The position numbers and the translations under genes were made by a program. Shown here piece by piece: positions 26,288 to 35,509 of a stretch of DNA of 64,000 nt. Source of the DNA: Clavibacter michiganensis. GTDB lineage: Bacteria; Actinomycetota; Actinomycetes; Actinomycetales; Microbacteriaceae. Position 1 is the first letter of the stretch. The number at the start of each line of letters is the position of its first letter. The notes beneath the pieces are model-generated. The model was not told the origin of the DNA. It did no database searches and worked only from the letters and a program-made list of their open reading frames with translations. Location: contig MDHJ01000001.1 in the NCBI GenBank assembly GCA_002150995.1, forward strand, positions 1,674,001 to 1,738,000, written 5' to 3'.

Positions 26288-27199
26288 GTGCCATTCGATG
26301 CCAGCCCCGTGATCCAGGCCGCCTCGTTGACCCCCTACCAGGCCCTCGGCATCCCGATCGCGCTGGTCGGCGCCGTGTTCCTCAGCCTCGGCGCGCAGCT
26401 GCAGTCGCAGGGAGTGGCCAAGGTGGAGGCGCGCGGGACGAAGAGCACGGCGGGCCTCAGCCTCCGCCAGCTCGGCGCCCTGCTCGGCCGTCCCTCCTGG
26501 GTCGCCGGCACAGTGATGCTCGGCCTCGCCATCGTCCTGCAGCTCGCGAGCCTCCGGCTCGCGCCGCTCATCGTCGTGCAGCCGCTCGGCGCGGTGGCGC
26601 TCGTGGTGACGGCGATCCTCAACTCCCGCGCCACCGGCAGGCGCCTCGACCTGAAGGCCAAGCGCGCGGTCGCGCTCTGCATCGGCGGGGTGGGCCTGTT
26701 CGTCGTGTTCGCGGCGGTCTTCGCCAAGGAGACCCCGATCCGCACGCCCGAGCTCATCACGATCCTGGTGATCCTCGGCATCGTCCTCGTCGTGCTCGGG
26801 GGGCTCTTCCTCTACTTCCGCCGCCACGTGCGGGCGATCTTCTACATCATCAGCGCCGGCGTGCTCTACGGCTTCGTCGCGACCCTCGCGAAGGTCGTCA
26901 TCAACCGGCTCACGACGGGCGACTTCGACGCGCTCACGGCCGTGTGCATCGTGGCCCTCGTCGCAGCGACCCTGCTCGGCGCCTACTTCGTCCAGACGGC
27001 CTACTCCTCGGGGCCGCCGGACCTGGTCATCGCGGGCCTCACGGTCGTCGACCCGCTCGTCGCCGTGTGCATCGGCGTGACCGTCCTCGGCGAGGCCGCG
27101 GACGCTCCGCTGTACGCCGGCGTGGCCTTCCTCGTGGCAGCCGGCATCGCCGTGGCCGGGGTGTTCCAGCTCGCCAAGCACCACCCGCACGCCTCCTGA
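26288..27199 (+). CDS. DMT-superfamily membrane protein (NIPA-like)
   Basis: A 303-residue membrane protein with nine or ten helices, GTG start. It has the duplicated EamA-like layout: GIPIALVGAVFLSLGAQLQS, APLIVVQPLGAVALVVTAIL, and in the second half PDLVIAGLTVVDPLVAVCIG with LGEAADAPLYAGVAFLVAAG. This pattern matches the actinobacterial DMT proteins related to NIPA magnesium transporters. Substrate not determinable. Confidence 0.75.
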   Translation: MPFDASPVIQAASLTPYQALGIPIALVGAVFLSLGAQLQSQGVAKVEARGTKSTAGLSLRQLGALLGRPSWVAGTVMLGLAIVLQLASLRLAPLIVVQPLGAVALVVTAILNSRATGRRLDLKAKRAVALCIGGVGLFVVFAAVFAKETPIRTPELITILVILGIVLVVLGGLFLYFRRHVRAIFYIISAGVLYGFVATLAKVVINRLTTGDFDALTAVCIVALVAATLLGAYFVQTAYSSGPPDLVIAGLTVVDPLVAVCIGVTVLGEAADAPLYAGVAFLVAAGIAVAGVFQLAKHHPHAS

Positions 27200-27367
27200 C
27201 CGGCGCGCGGCGCGCCTCGCCCGCGGCCCCGGGAGCGTCTGACCGTGCGGCGGTGCGCCGTCGGGCCGTCCTCGGACCCGTGCGATACGTTGCTCTGCGA
27301 CACCCGGCCCGCGCCACCCGGATCACCGTGGCGCGCACCGGACGCCGACCCACTGGAGAGACACCTC

Positions 27368-28625
27368 TTGCCGAACACCCCGGACACGACACCGCGCGAG
27401 CCCTCGACCTCCGGACGGCCGCTGCGCATCCTCATCGGGGCCGACACCTTCCCCCGGACGTGAACGGGGCCGCACGGTTCGCGGAGCGCCTCGCGGGAGG
27501 CCTCGTCCGCCGCGGCCACGAGGTGCACATCGTCGCCCCGGCCGCCGATCGCCGGCACGGCACGTGGACCGAGGTGCACGACGGCCAGGAGGTCACCGCC
27601 CACCGGCTGCGCAGCTGGCGCTGGTACCCGCACGACTGGCTGCGGTTCGCGCTCCCGTGGAGCATCAACCAGAACAGCGCCCGGATCCTCGACGCCGTGC
27701 AGCCCGACGTCGTGCACTTCCAGTCGCACATCATCACCGGCCGCGGGCTCAGCATCGAGGCCGAGAAGCGGGGCATCCGCATCATCGGCACCAACCACTT
27801 CATGCCGGAGAACATGCTCCAGCACACCCTGCTGCCGGTGGCGTGGCAGGACAAGGCCATCCAGATGGCGTGGAAGGCCGCGCGCCGCACCTTCGGGCGC
27901 GCCGAGGCCGTCACGACCCCACGCGCCGCGCCGCCCAGTTCCTCGAGCGCTACACGGGCCTCAGCGGGGTGATCGCCATCTCCTGCGGCATCGACGCCGG
28001 CAACTACACGCCCGACTTCACCCCGCGCACCCGCAACCGCATCGTCTTCGTCGGACGGGTGACGGGGGAGAAGCAGATCGACGTGCTCCTCCGCGCGTTC
28101 GCGATCCTGCCGAAGTCGCTGCGCGCGGAGCTCGAGATCGTCGGCGGCGGCGACCAGAAGACCGCGCTCGAGAAGCTCGCCGTCGACCTCGGCGTCGCCG
28201 ACCGCACCACGTTCACCGGCTACGTCTCCGACGAGGAGCTGCGTCGCGCCTACACGCGCGCCACCGTGCTCGCCATGCCGAGCATCGCGGAGCTCCAGTC
28301 CATCGTCACCATGGAGGCCATGGCCTCCGCGCTGCCCGTCGTCGCCGCCGACGCCATGGCCCTCCCGCACCTCGTGCACGACGGCGAGAACGGCTACCTG
28401 TTCCGCCCGGGCGACGTCGACGACCTCGCCGCCAAGCTCCGCCGGGTGCTCGAGCTGCCCGAGGACGAGCTCCAGCGCATGAAGCGCGAGAGCCTCACGG
28501 TGGTCGCCTCGCACGACATCGAGCGCACGATCTCGACCTTCGAGAGCCTGTATCGTGGCTACTCCGTGTCCTCGCCGGTCACGGACGAGGCACGCGGACG
28601 CATGGACGGCTCAGGCGCCGCCTAG
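27368..28625 (+). CDS. GT4-type glycosyltransferase, two apparent base losses
   Basis: Transfers a sugar from a nucleotide donor, probably to a lipid or polyol. TTG start 27368 follows GGAGAG. The N-terminal domain shows RILIGADTFPPDVNGAARFA once one C is restored near 27460 (the run is one short), with the conserved Gly-rich loop. A second C is missing near 27922 (PTRRAAQFLERYTGLSG). The donor domain has IVFVGRVTGEKQIDVLLRAF and MPSIAELQSIVTMEAMASAL, the E-x7-E motif. Restored length is 419 residues, typical for MgtA/PimB-like GT4 enzymes of actinobacteria. Both shifts fall in C runs, so read errors are likely. Confidence 0.85.
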
Positions 28626-28635
28626 CCCCCGCCTC

Positions 28636-28709
28636 GGGGCGGTAGCTCAGCTGGTCAGAGCAGCGGACTCATAATCCGTCGGTCACGGGTTCAAGTCCCG
28701 TCCGCCCTA
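28636..28709 (+). tRNA. tRNA with CAU anticodon (elongator Met, or Ile2)
   Basis: Acceptor 28636-28642 with 28702-28708, D-arm, anticodon loop CTCATAA, T-arm with GGTTCAAGTCC, discriminator A. Sequence alone does not settle whether C34 is modified to read AUA; elongator methionine is the more likely call. Confidence 0.93.
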
Positions 28710-28938
28710 CTCCCGGTGCGTGGCCGCGCCGATCCCTCACGTCCCGTCCGCCCCTCGGACTGGGGTCCGACGGACGCATAGCACGACGCCCGCAGGACCG
28801 CCATCGGGATGTCCCCTGGATTACCATGGGCAAGGAAATCACCCGGTCGCGGGGCCCATCCGGCCGCGTCGACCGTCACCGGCCACCCGCCGGCGTCGCG
28901 TCCGCGCGCGCCGCACGCCGCCCACCCGCGAGGACGAC

Positions 28939-31149
28939 ATGACCAGCACCAGCGCACGCCCATCGACCTCCGGCGGCACGGGACGGACCGCCTCCGTCGT
29001 GCCCGAGGGGTCCAGCACCCGGTCCTTCCGCGGCGACATCCAGGGGCTCCGCGCGCTCGCGGTGGTGGCCGTCATCCTCGACCACCTGCTGGCCTGGCCC
29101 TCCGGCGGCTTCCTCGGCGTCGACGTCTTCTTCGTGATCTCGGGCTTCATCATCACGTCGCTCCTGCTGCGCCAGCACGACAGGCTGGGCCGCATCTCGT
29201 TCGCGGAGTTCTACCGCAAGCGCGTGAAGCGCATCCTCCCGGCCTCGACAGCCGTGCTCCTCGTCACCGTCGGCGCGAGCTGGATGGTCTTCCTCTCCGG
29301 CCGCGCCTCGGCGATCGCCTGGGACAGCGTCGCCGCGTTCCTCTTCGTCGCCAACTGGCGCTTCGCCGCCACCGACACCGACTACTGGGCCGCCGACAGC
29401 GCCGTCTCGCCCGTGCAGCACTACTGGTCGCTCGGCGTCGAGGAGCAGTTCTACGTCGTCTGGCCGATCCTGCTCACGATCGGCCTCGCGCTCTCGCTGC
29501 GCTTCCGGGGTGCCGGTCGCTACCACGGCATCCTCACCGCGATCCTCCTCGTGCTCACGGTCGGCTCCTTCGCCTGGGCGATGGCCGACACCGCCGGCAA
29601 CGCCGCCGTCGCCTACTTCTCCACCTTCTCCCGCGCGTGGGAGCTCGGGATCGGCGCGCTGCTCGCGGTCGCCACGCCGCTCCTCCGCCGCCTCCCCGAC
29701 GCCGCGCGCCCCGTGCTCGCCTGGGCGGGCCTCGCGGTCATCGCATACGGTCTCTTCGCCCTCAGCAGCGCCTCGCCCATCCCGGCGCCCGGGTCCGTCA
29801 TCCCCGTGGTCGGCGCCGCGCTCGTCATCGCGGGCGGCACCGGCGGGGCCCAGCGCTTCCTGTGGCCGCTCACCAACCCCGTCTCCCGCTACCTCGGCGA
29901 CATCTCGTATTCGCTGTACCTGTGGCACTTCCCGGTGATCGTGATCCTCGCCGCGGTGTCCGACACCGCGGGCCTCGGCTACCCGGTGATCGTGCTGGTG
30001 CTGACCCTCGGCCTCTCCGTGCTGTCGTACCACGGCCTCGAGGACCCGATCCGCCGCTCCCAGTGGCTGGAGCCGGGAGCCGCCGCCCGCCGCGCGAAGC
30101 GCCGCTCGCGCCGCCGGCCGGGCTTCGGTCCCTCCACCGGCACCAAGGTCGCGGCCCTCGGCACGGCCGCGCTGCTCACGGTCACCTTCATCAGCCTCGC
30201 CGTCGTGCGGCAGCAGGAGAGCTCCGAGGCCTCGTCCATCGCGACAGGACCGGCCGCCAGCGTCGGCGAGGAGGCCCCGGTCGACGCGGGCGTGGTGGCC
30301 GCCGGCGACCTCGGCGCCCTGCAGGGGCAGATCCGCGACGCCCTCGCCGCGACCAGCTGGCCCGCCCTCGACCCGGCGATCGACGGCCTCGAGAAGTCCG
30401 CCGTGCCCGTGGAGGACAGCCAGGGCTGCGCCCGCACCGACGCGGAGAACCCGCGCTCGTGCTCGTTCGGCGACGTGCGCAAGCCGACCATCATGGTGCT
30501 CGGCGACTCCACGGGGATCACCCTGCTGCCCACCGTCCGGGCGCTGTTCGAGGCGACGCACCACATCCGCGGCCTCACCTTCGCCGGATGCGCCGTGATG
30601 GACGTCGACTGGCAGTTCCCCGACACCAGCACCGAGGGCGGCTGCCTCGAGTTCCGCGACCAGGCGGTGCGGGCGATCCAGGAGGAGCAGCCGGAGATCC
30701 TCTTCGTCAGCAACAGCTACGGGCAGATCCTGAAGCTCTCCTCGAAGGCCACCGGCGACGACGCCGTGGCGGAGTGGTCCGCGGGCGTGCAGAGCACGGT
30801 GGGCCAGGTGCGCGACAGCGTGGGCCAGGTCGTGCTCGTCTCCTCGCCGCCCGTCGGGCAGCCGCTGGAGACGTGCGCCACGAAGGTCTCGACCCCGGCC
30901 GACTGCCAGGCCTCCATCCCCGGCGCCTGGAAGGTGGGCGACCGCGCCCAGGAGGACGCCGCCACGGCGCTCGGCATCCCCTACCTCGACACGTCGTCGC
31001 TGTTCTGCTGGGAGGAGCGCTGCCCGTCGTTCGTCGGCAGCACCCCCACGAAGCGCGACAGCGTGCACACGACGCCCCAGTACGCGGCCGTCATCACGCC
31101 GGCGTTCAAGCAGATGCTCGACGAGGCGCTGGCGGCATCCGCGGCGTGA
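28939..31149 (+). CDS. OafA/OatA-like acyltransferase with SGNH domain
   Basis: A 736-residue membrane protein that O-acetylates a cell-surface sugar polymer or peptidoglycan. The N-terminal half is an acyltransferase 3 domain: DIQGLRALAVVAVILDHLLA with the catalytic His, GFLGVDVFFVISGFIITSLL, YWSLGVEEQFYVVWPILL and SYSLYLWHFPVIVILAA. After a linker, the outside SGNH-type half carries the nucleophile Ser in IMVLGDSTGITLLP (about 516) and a late D-x-x-H-like TKRDSVHTTPQY. The start ATG follows GAGGA. The long frame is intact. Lies alone between a tRNA and the converging GNAT. Confidence 0.88.
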   Translation: MTSTSARPSTSGGTGRTASVVPEGSSTRSFRGDIQGLRALAVVAVILDHLLAWPSGGFLGVDVFFVISGFIITSLLLRQHDRLGRISFAEFYRKRVKRILPASTAVLLVTVGASWMVFLSGRASAIAWDSVAAFLFVANWRFAATDTDYWAADSAVSPVQHYWSLGVEEQFYVVWPILLTIGLALSLRFRGAGRYHGILTAILLVLTVGSFAWAMADTAGNAAVAYFSTFSRAWELGIGALLAVATPLLRRLPDAARPVLAWAGLAVIAYGLFALSSASPIPAPGSVIPVVGAALVIAGGTGGAQRFLWPLTNPVSRYLGDISYSLYLWHFPVIVILAAVSDTAGLGYPVIVLVLTLGLSVLSYHGLEDPIRRSQWLEPGAAARRAKRRSRRRPGFGPSTGTKVAALGTAALLTVTFISLAVVRQQESSEASSIATGPAASVGEEAPVDAGVVAAGDLGALQGQIRDALAATSWPALDPAIDGLEKSAVPVEDSQGCARTDAENPRSCSFGDVRKPTIMVLGDSTGITLLPTVRALFEATHHIRGLTFAGCAVMDVDWQFPDTSTEGGCLEFRDQAVRAIQEEQPEILFVSNSYGQILKLSSKATGDDAVAEWSAGVQSTVGQVRDSVGQVVLVSSPPVGQPLETCATKVSTPADCQASIPGAWKVGDRAQEDAATALGIPYLDTSSLFCWEERCPSFVGSTPTKRDSVHTTPQYAAVITPAFKQMLDEALAASAA

Positions 31150-31226
31150 TGCGGCGCCGGGCGCGCTGACCGGCGGCCGACCGCCGCCGCGGTCCGCAGC
31201 GGACCTCGGCGGACCACCAGCGCCGG

Positions 31227-31781
31227 TCAGCGCGGCGCGTCCGCCCGGAGGTCGCGCTCCATCCACACGTACGACGGGTGCGCAAGGTTCCGTCCGCGGT
31301 CGACGAACCCCGCACGCGCGTAGGCGCCGAGCGCCGCGGCGTTCCCCGGCACGACGTACAGCCCGACGCGGAGGGCGCCCTCCGCCGCCGCCCGGTGGAC
31401 GGCCGCCTCGACGAGCCGTGCACCCCAGCCGCGCCCGCGCACCTCCGGGGACAGGACGATGCGCGCCAGCCGCACCGCGCGGTCGCCGTCCGGCACGATC
31501 TCGACGTGGCCGACGGGCGGTCCCTCGAGGGCTGCACCCGCGTCGCGCGCCGGCGGCTCGGCCTCGGCGTCCTCCGCCGGGATCGCTGCCACGGCCGTCC
31601 ACGCACGCGCGGCCGGGTTCCCGGCCCGCACGGCGTCCTCGTCGATGAACGGCCACGGCGCGTCCTCGCCGGCGAACAGGCGGAAGGCGGCCTCGTCGGG
31701 CAGCCAGGAGCGCAGGGCCGGCGCGTCGACCACCGGGTCGAACGGTCGGAGCCGCAGGACGGCGGCGCTGCGGGGATCCAC
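31227..31781 (-). CDS. GNAT family N-acetyltransferase
   Basis: A 184-residue acetyl-CoA-dependent acetyltransferase, starting at GTG 31781 (VDPRSAAVLRLRPFDPVVDA). It has strand VGHVEIVPDGDRAVRLARIV, then the CoA-binding loop RGRGWGARLVEAA and the C-terminal NAAALGAYARAGFVDRGRNL. The opening WLPDEAAFRLFAGED resembles GNATs that acetylate amino acids or aminoglycosides, but substrate is unknown. Confidence 0.82.
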   Translation of the reverse strand: MDPRSAAVLRLRPFDPVVDAPALRSWLPDEAAFRLFAGEDAPWPFIDEDAVRAGNPAARAWTAVAAIPAEDAEAEPPARDAGAALEGPPVGHVEIVPDGDRAVRLARIVLSPEVRGRGWGARLVEAAVHRAAAEGALRVGLYVVPGNAAALGAYARAGFVDRGRNLAHPSYVWMERDLRADAPR

Positions 31782-31802
31782 GTCGGCCAATGTATTCCAA
31801 AC

Positions 31803-31837
31803 GTAACAAGAACGAAAAGAGAAGGCCCTACTGTAAC
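31803..31837 (+). promoter_or_regulatory. GTAAC-containing region upstream of the peptide-binding protein
   Basis: An A-rich stretch with GTAAC at 31803 and the decamer CTACTGTAAC at 31828-31837. The same decamer occurs before the permease gene (33546). It may include a -10 (TACTGT) or a regulator site for this operon. Confidence 0.35.
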
Positions 31838-31958
31838 TTTTGAGACGAGCGCAGCGGAGCGCGGGCGGATCCTCCCCGGAGGTCGGCCGCGATCGGCTCG
31901 CCCTCGGATCCGACCCGCGTGCGCCGGCCCGGCGACGCCCGAGACAGTGAGGCCCACC

Positions 31959-33515
31959 ATGATCAGACCCGTCCGAGTCGCGGCCATCGCGCTCGCGACC
32001 ACCGCGACGCTCGCCCTCGCCGCATGCGGCGGCGGCGGCAGCTCGTCGAGCGACGGCGGCACCGCGACCGGAGGCGACCTCGTCATCGCCCGGTCCGCCG
32101 ACATCATCGCGATGGACAAGACCACCACCTTCGACAACAACTCCATCCGCGTGATGCAGCAGATCATGGAGCCGCTCTTCATGGTCAGCCAGGACGGGTC
32201 GAAGGTCGACCCGTGGCTCGCCACCGGCTACGAGATCTCCGACGACCAGCTCACCTACACGATCGCGCTCCGCGACGACGTGACCTTCTCGACGGGCGAG
32301 ACGATGACCGCCGCGGACGTCAAGTTCTCCATCGACGAGGACACGAAGACGGGCGCGAGCGGCTGGGGCTTCGTCAACGCGGCCATCGACACCGTCGAGG
32401 CCACCGACGACACCACCCTCACCGTCAAGCTCAAGTACCCCTGGGCCCCGCTCATCGCCGACCTGTCGATCTTCAGCAACGGCATCGTCCCGATCGACTA
32501 CGGCGGCAAGAGCGTCGAGGAGTTCTACGAGGCGCCGGTCGGCACGGGCCCCTTCGTCTGGGACTCCTGGACCAAGGGCCAGTCGGTCAAGCTCACCAAG
32601 AACGCCGACTACTGGCAGGACGGCAAGCCGACGCTCGACAGCGTGACGTGGACGGTCGTGCCGGACGCGAACACGCGGAAGCTGCAGCTCCAGGGCGGCC
32701 AGATCGACATCAACGACACCCCCGACTGGTCGAGCTTCGAGTCGCTCGGATCCACCGAGGGCGTGGAGGCCGTGACCTTCCCGTCGACGCAGATCGACTA
32801 CCTCGCCTTCAACCAGCAGCGGAAGCCCTTCGACGACGTGCACGTGCGCCGCGCCATCGCGTACGCGATCGACCGCGACTCGCTCGTCGACGCCGTGCTG
32901 TTCGGCAACGGCGAGACGGCCGACTCGCTCCTGTCGCCCGGCACGCCGTACTACGACGGCGACACGGGAGCCCCGGAGCTCGACATGGCGAAGGCGAAGG
33001 CCGAGCTCGCGCAGTCGACGATGCCGGACGGCTTCTCCACGAAGCTCCTCATCCGCTCGGGCGACCCGAACCAGACGTCGGTGGCGCAGATCCTGCAGTC
33101 CGAGCTCGCGGAGCTCGGGATCACGGTCGAGATCACGCAGCTCGACCCGACCGCCAACAAGCAGGCGCGCCTCGACTCCGACTTCGACATGACGCTGTCG
33201 GCCTGGACCATGGACATCCCGGACCCCGACCAGTGGACGTCCTTCGCGGTGGATCCCGAGGGCGGCTCGCACTCGGCGTTCACGTACTACGACGACCCCG
33301 AGGTCGTGGCGATCAACAAGCAGGCCCAGCTGGAGACCGACGACGCGAAGCGCGCCGAGCTGTACGCGCAGCTGCAGGAGAAGACGGGGGAGTCCGCGTT
33401 CCTCGCCTACCTCTACTACTCGCCGTACGCCTACGCGATCAGCGACCGGATCGACGGCTTCGAGGTGACGCCGCTCGGCAACTACCACCTCGAGGACGTC
33501 ACGAAGTCGTCCTGA
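31959..33515 (+). CDS. Peptide ABC transporter substrate-binding lipoprotein (SBP family 5)
   Basis: Binds peptides outside the membrane and delivers them to the DppBC permease. It has 518 residues with signal MIRPVRVAAIALATTATLAL and lipobox AACGGGGS. Family 5 features: LVIARSADIIAMDKTTTFDN near the start, GYEISDDQLTYTIALRDDVT followed by FSTGETMTAADVKFS, VGTGPFVWDSWTKGQSVKLT, and PFDDVHVRRAIAYAIDRDSL. It is separated from the permease by a hairpin, so its transcript probably exceeds the rest. Confidence 0.93.
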   Translation: MIRPVRVAAIALATTATLALAACGGGGSSSSDGGTATGGDLVIARSADIIAMDKTTTFDNNSIRVMQQIMEPLFMVSQDGSKVDPWLATGYEISDDQLTYTIALRDDVTFSTGETMTAADVKFSIDEDTKTGASGWGFVNAAIDTVEATDDTTLTVKLKYPWAPLIADLSIFSNGIVPIDYGGKSVEEFYEAPVGTGPFVWDSWTKGQSVKLTKNADYWQDGKPTLDSVTWTVVPDANTRKLQLQGGQIDINDTPDWSSFESLGSTEGVEAVTFPSTQIDYLAFNQQRKPFDDVHVRRAIAYAIDRDSLVDAVLFGNGETADSLLSPGTPYYDGDTGAPELDMAKAKAELAQSTMPDGFSTKLLIRSGDPNQTSVAQILQSELAELGITVEITQLDPTANKQARLDSDFDMTLSAWTMDIPDPDQWTSFAVDPEGGSHSAFTYYDDPEVVAINKQAQLETDDAKRAELYAQLQEKTGESAFLAYLYYSPYAYAISDRIDGFEVTPLGNYHLEDVTKSS

Positions 33516-33520
33516 CACTC

Positions 33521-33555
33521 GTAACAGCGGCGTAACATCAGCGCGCTACTGTAAC
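33521..33555 (+). promoter_or_regulatory. Three GTAAC repeats before the permease gene
   Basis: GTAAC at 33521, 33532 and 33551 within 35 bases, the last in CTACTGTAAC shared with the binding-protein upstream region. Possible operator or internal promoter. Confidence 0.35.
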
Positions 33556-33567
33556 GATCACTACACA

Positions 33568-33604
33568 GTGCGGCCGTCGGGCACACGATGCCCGGCGGCC
33601 GCAC
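33568..33604 (+). terminator. Attenuator hairpin between binding protein and permease genes
   Basis: 16-bp stem with a single T-G pair (33568-33583 with 33589-33604) and a five-base loop. It is usual for ABC operons to have such a structure after the binding-protein gene. Confidence 0.65.
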
Positions 33605-33653
33605 CGCCACCCGCACCACCCGCCGTCCACCGCATCACGCCTCGAGGAGGAGC

Positions 33654-34613
33654 ATGCTGCACCGCCTGCGCTTCATCCCCGGCCGGCTGCTCCAAGCCGC
33701 GCCGGTCGCCTTCGGGGTGACGCTCATCGTCTTCTTCATGGCGCACCTGCTCCCCGGCAACCCGGCCCTCGCGATCCTGGGGGAGCGCGCGACCGACGCC
33801 AGCGTCGCCGCCCTCACCGAGCAGCTCGGCCTCGACCGCCCCATCTGGGAGCAGTACGGCATCTTCCTCGCGCAGCTCGTCCGCGGGGACCTCGGCACGA
33901 GCCTCACCTACCAGCTGCCCGTCACGGAGCTCGTCTTCCAGGCGATCCCCGTCACCATGTCGCTCCTCGGCTACGCGCTCGTGCTGTCGCTCGTCATCAG
34001 CATCCCGCTCGCCGCCCTCGCCGCCAGCCGTCCCGGGTCCTCCCGCGACCTCGGCGTCCGCCTCTTCACGCTCGTCGGGCAGGGCATGCCGCAGTTCTGG
34101 GTCGGCATCATGCTGATCCTCCTGCTCGCCGTCGGCCTCGGCGCGTTCCCCGTGGGCGGCTACGGCCGCGACGCCGCGGAGCACGTGCGCTTCCTGTTCC
34201 TGCCCGCCCTCACGCTCGCCATCGCGATGAGCCCCACCGTGATCCGGAGCCTCCGCGCCTCGATGATCGACGTGCTCGAGTCGGAGCACGTCGGCACGGC
34301 ACGGTCCAAGGGATCGGCGGGCGTGCACCTGTTCCGCGACCACGTGCTCCGGAACGCGGCCATCCCCACCGTCTCCATCATCGGCGTCAACCTCGGCTAC
34401 CTCGTGGGCGGGTCGCTCGTCATCGAGAAGGTGTTCGCGCTCCCGGGCCTCGGCTCGCTCATGGTCAACGCGATCTTCAGCCGCGACTTCCCCACCATCC
34501 AGGCGGTGACGCTCTTCGTCGCCCTCTTCGTCGTGATCGTCGGCATCCTCACGGACGTCGTCTACACGATGCTCGATCCCCGGGTCACGCTCGGCGGGAA
34601 GGACGCGGCATGA
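33654..34613 (+). CDS. Peptide ABC permease, DppB type
   Basis: A 319-residue inner-membrane permease with six helices. Start ATG 33654 follows CGAGGAGG. It has the N-terminal RFIPGRLLQAAPVAFGVTLI, AFLPGNPA-like loop (HLLPGNPALAILG), and the cytoplasmic coupling stretch IDVLESEHVGTARSKGSAGV. The end GLGSLMVNAIFSRDFPTIQA is characteristic of DppB. Works with the next gene as a heterodimer. Stop and next start overlap (ATGA). Confidence 0.93.
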   Translation: MLHRLRFIPGRLLQAAPVAFGVTLIVFFMAHLLPGNPALAILGERATDASVAALTEQLGLDRPIWEQYGIFLAQLVRGDLGTSLTYQLPVTELVFQAIPVTMSLLGYALVLSLVISIPLAALAASRPGSSRDLGVRLFTLVGQGMPQFWVGIMLILLLAVGLGAFPVGGYGRDAAEHVRFLFLPALTLAIAMSPTVIRSLRASMIDVLESEHVGTARSKGSAGVHLFRDHVLRNAAIPTVSIIGVNLGYLVGGSLVIEKVFALPGLGSLMVNAIFSRDFPTIQAVTLFVALFVVIVGILTDVVYTMLDPRVTLGGKDAA

Positions 34614-35509
34614 GCACGGGCATCACCACCCCGACCGCGGTGCTCGCGGGATTCCAGGCGAGGCGTCGCAGCCGGCGCGGATCCCGGGCGCTCCAGCCCT
34701 GGTACCGCAACGGCCCGCTCGTGGCCGGCGGGATCATCACGGGCGCGCTCGTGCTCGTCGCGATCCTCGCCCCCGTCATCGCCCCGTACGACCCGATCGT
34801 GCAGGACCTCCCGAACGCGCTGCAGTCCCCGAGCGCCGAGCACTGGCTCGGCACCGACAAGTACGGCCGGGACGTGCTCTCCCGCCTCATCTGGGGCGCG
34901 CGCGTCGACCTCCGGGTCGGCTTCCTCGCCGTGCTCCTGCCCTTCGTGTTCGGCACGGTCGTGGGCGCCATCTCGGGCTACTTCGGCGGGATCCTCGACA
35001 CCGTCGTCATGCGCATCGTCGACGTGTTCTTCGCCTTCCCGTTCTACGTCATGGTCATCGTCCTGGTGTTCGTCTTCGGCGCCGGCGAGCAGAGCATCTA
35101 CCTCGCCATCGCGGCGGTCTCGTGGGTCTCCTACGCCAAGATCGTGCGCGGCGAGGTGCTGGTGGCGAAGAAGCAGGACTACGTCGTCGCCGCACGCCTC
35201 GGCGGCATGTCGCACGGCCGCGTGCTCGTCAGGCACATCGGCCCGAACGTGCTGAGCCAGGCGATCATCTACGGCATGAGCGACATCGTCATGGACATCA
35301 TGGCGATCGTCACCCTCGGCTACCTCGGCCTCGGCATCGCGCCGCCCACCGCCGAGTGGGGCTCGATGATCGTCGACGGCCAGGAGTTCATCACCACCCA
35401 GTGGCAGCAGGCCACCATCCCCGGCCTCGTGGTGGTGGTGACGAGCCTCGGCCTGTCCCTCCTCGGCGACGGCCTGTCCGACATGCTCAGCCCGGAGAGA
35501 AGGAAGTGA
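34610..35509 (+). CDS. Peptide ABC permease, DppC type
   Basis: A 299-residue partner of the DppB-type permease with six helices. It shows the DppC N-terminal extension, APVIAPYDPIVQDLPNAL, then HWLGTDKYGRDVLSRLIWGA (the conserved G-T-D-x-x-G-R-D box) and the coupling loop KKQDYVVAARLGGMSHGRVL. It ends with LSLLGDGLSDMLSPERRK. The following ATPase start overlaps its stop. Confidence 0.93.
   Translation: MSTGITTPTAVLAGFQARRRSRRGSRALQPWYRNGPLVAGGIITGALVLVAILAPVIAPYDPIVQDLPNALQSPSAEHWLGTDKYGRDVLSRLIWGARVDLRVGFLAVLLPFVFGTVVGAISGYFGGILDTVVMRIVDVFFAFPFYVMVIVLVFVFGAGEQSIYLAIAAVSWVSYAKIVRGEVLVAKKQDYVVAARLGGMSHGRVLVRHIGPNVLSQAIIYGMSDIVMDIMAIVTLGYLGLGIAPPTAEWGSMIVDGQEFITTQWQQATIPGLVVVVTSLGLSLLGDGLSDMLSPERRK

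Noticed and set aside
31227..33518. 763-residue minus-strand frame joined to the GNAT gene
   Set aside because: Only the last 184 residues have GNAT motifs; the rest is antisense to the peptide-binding protein gene.
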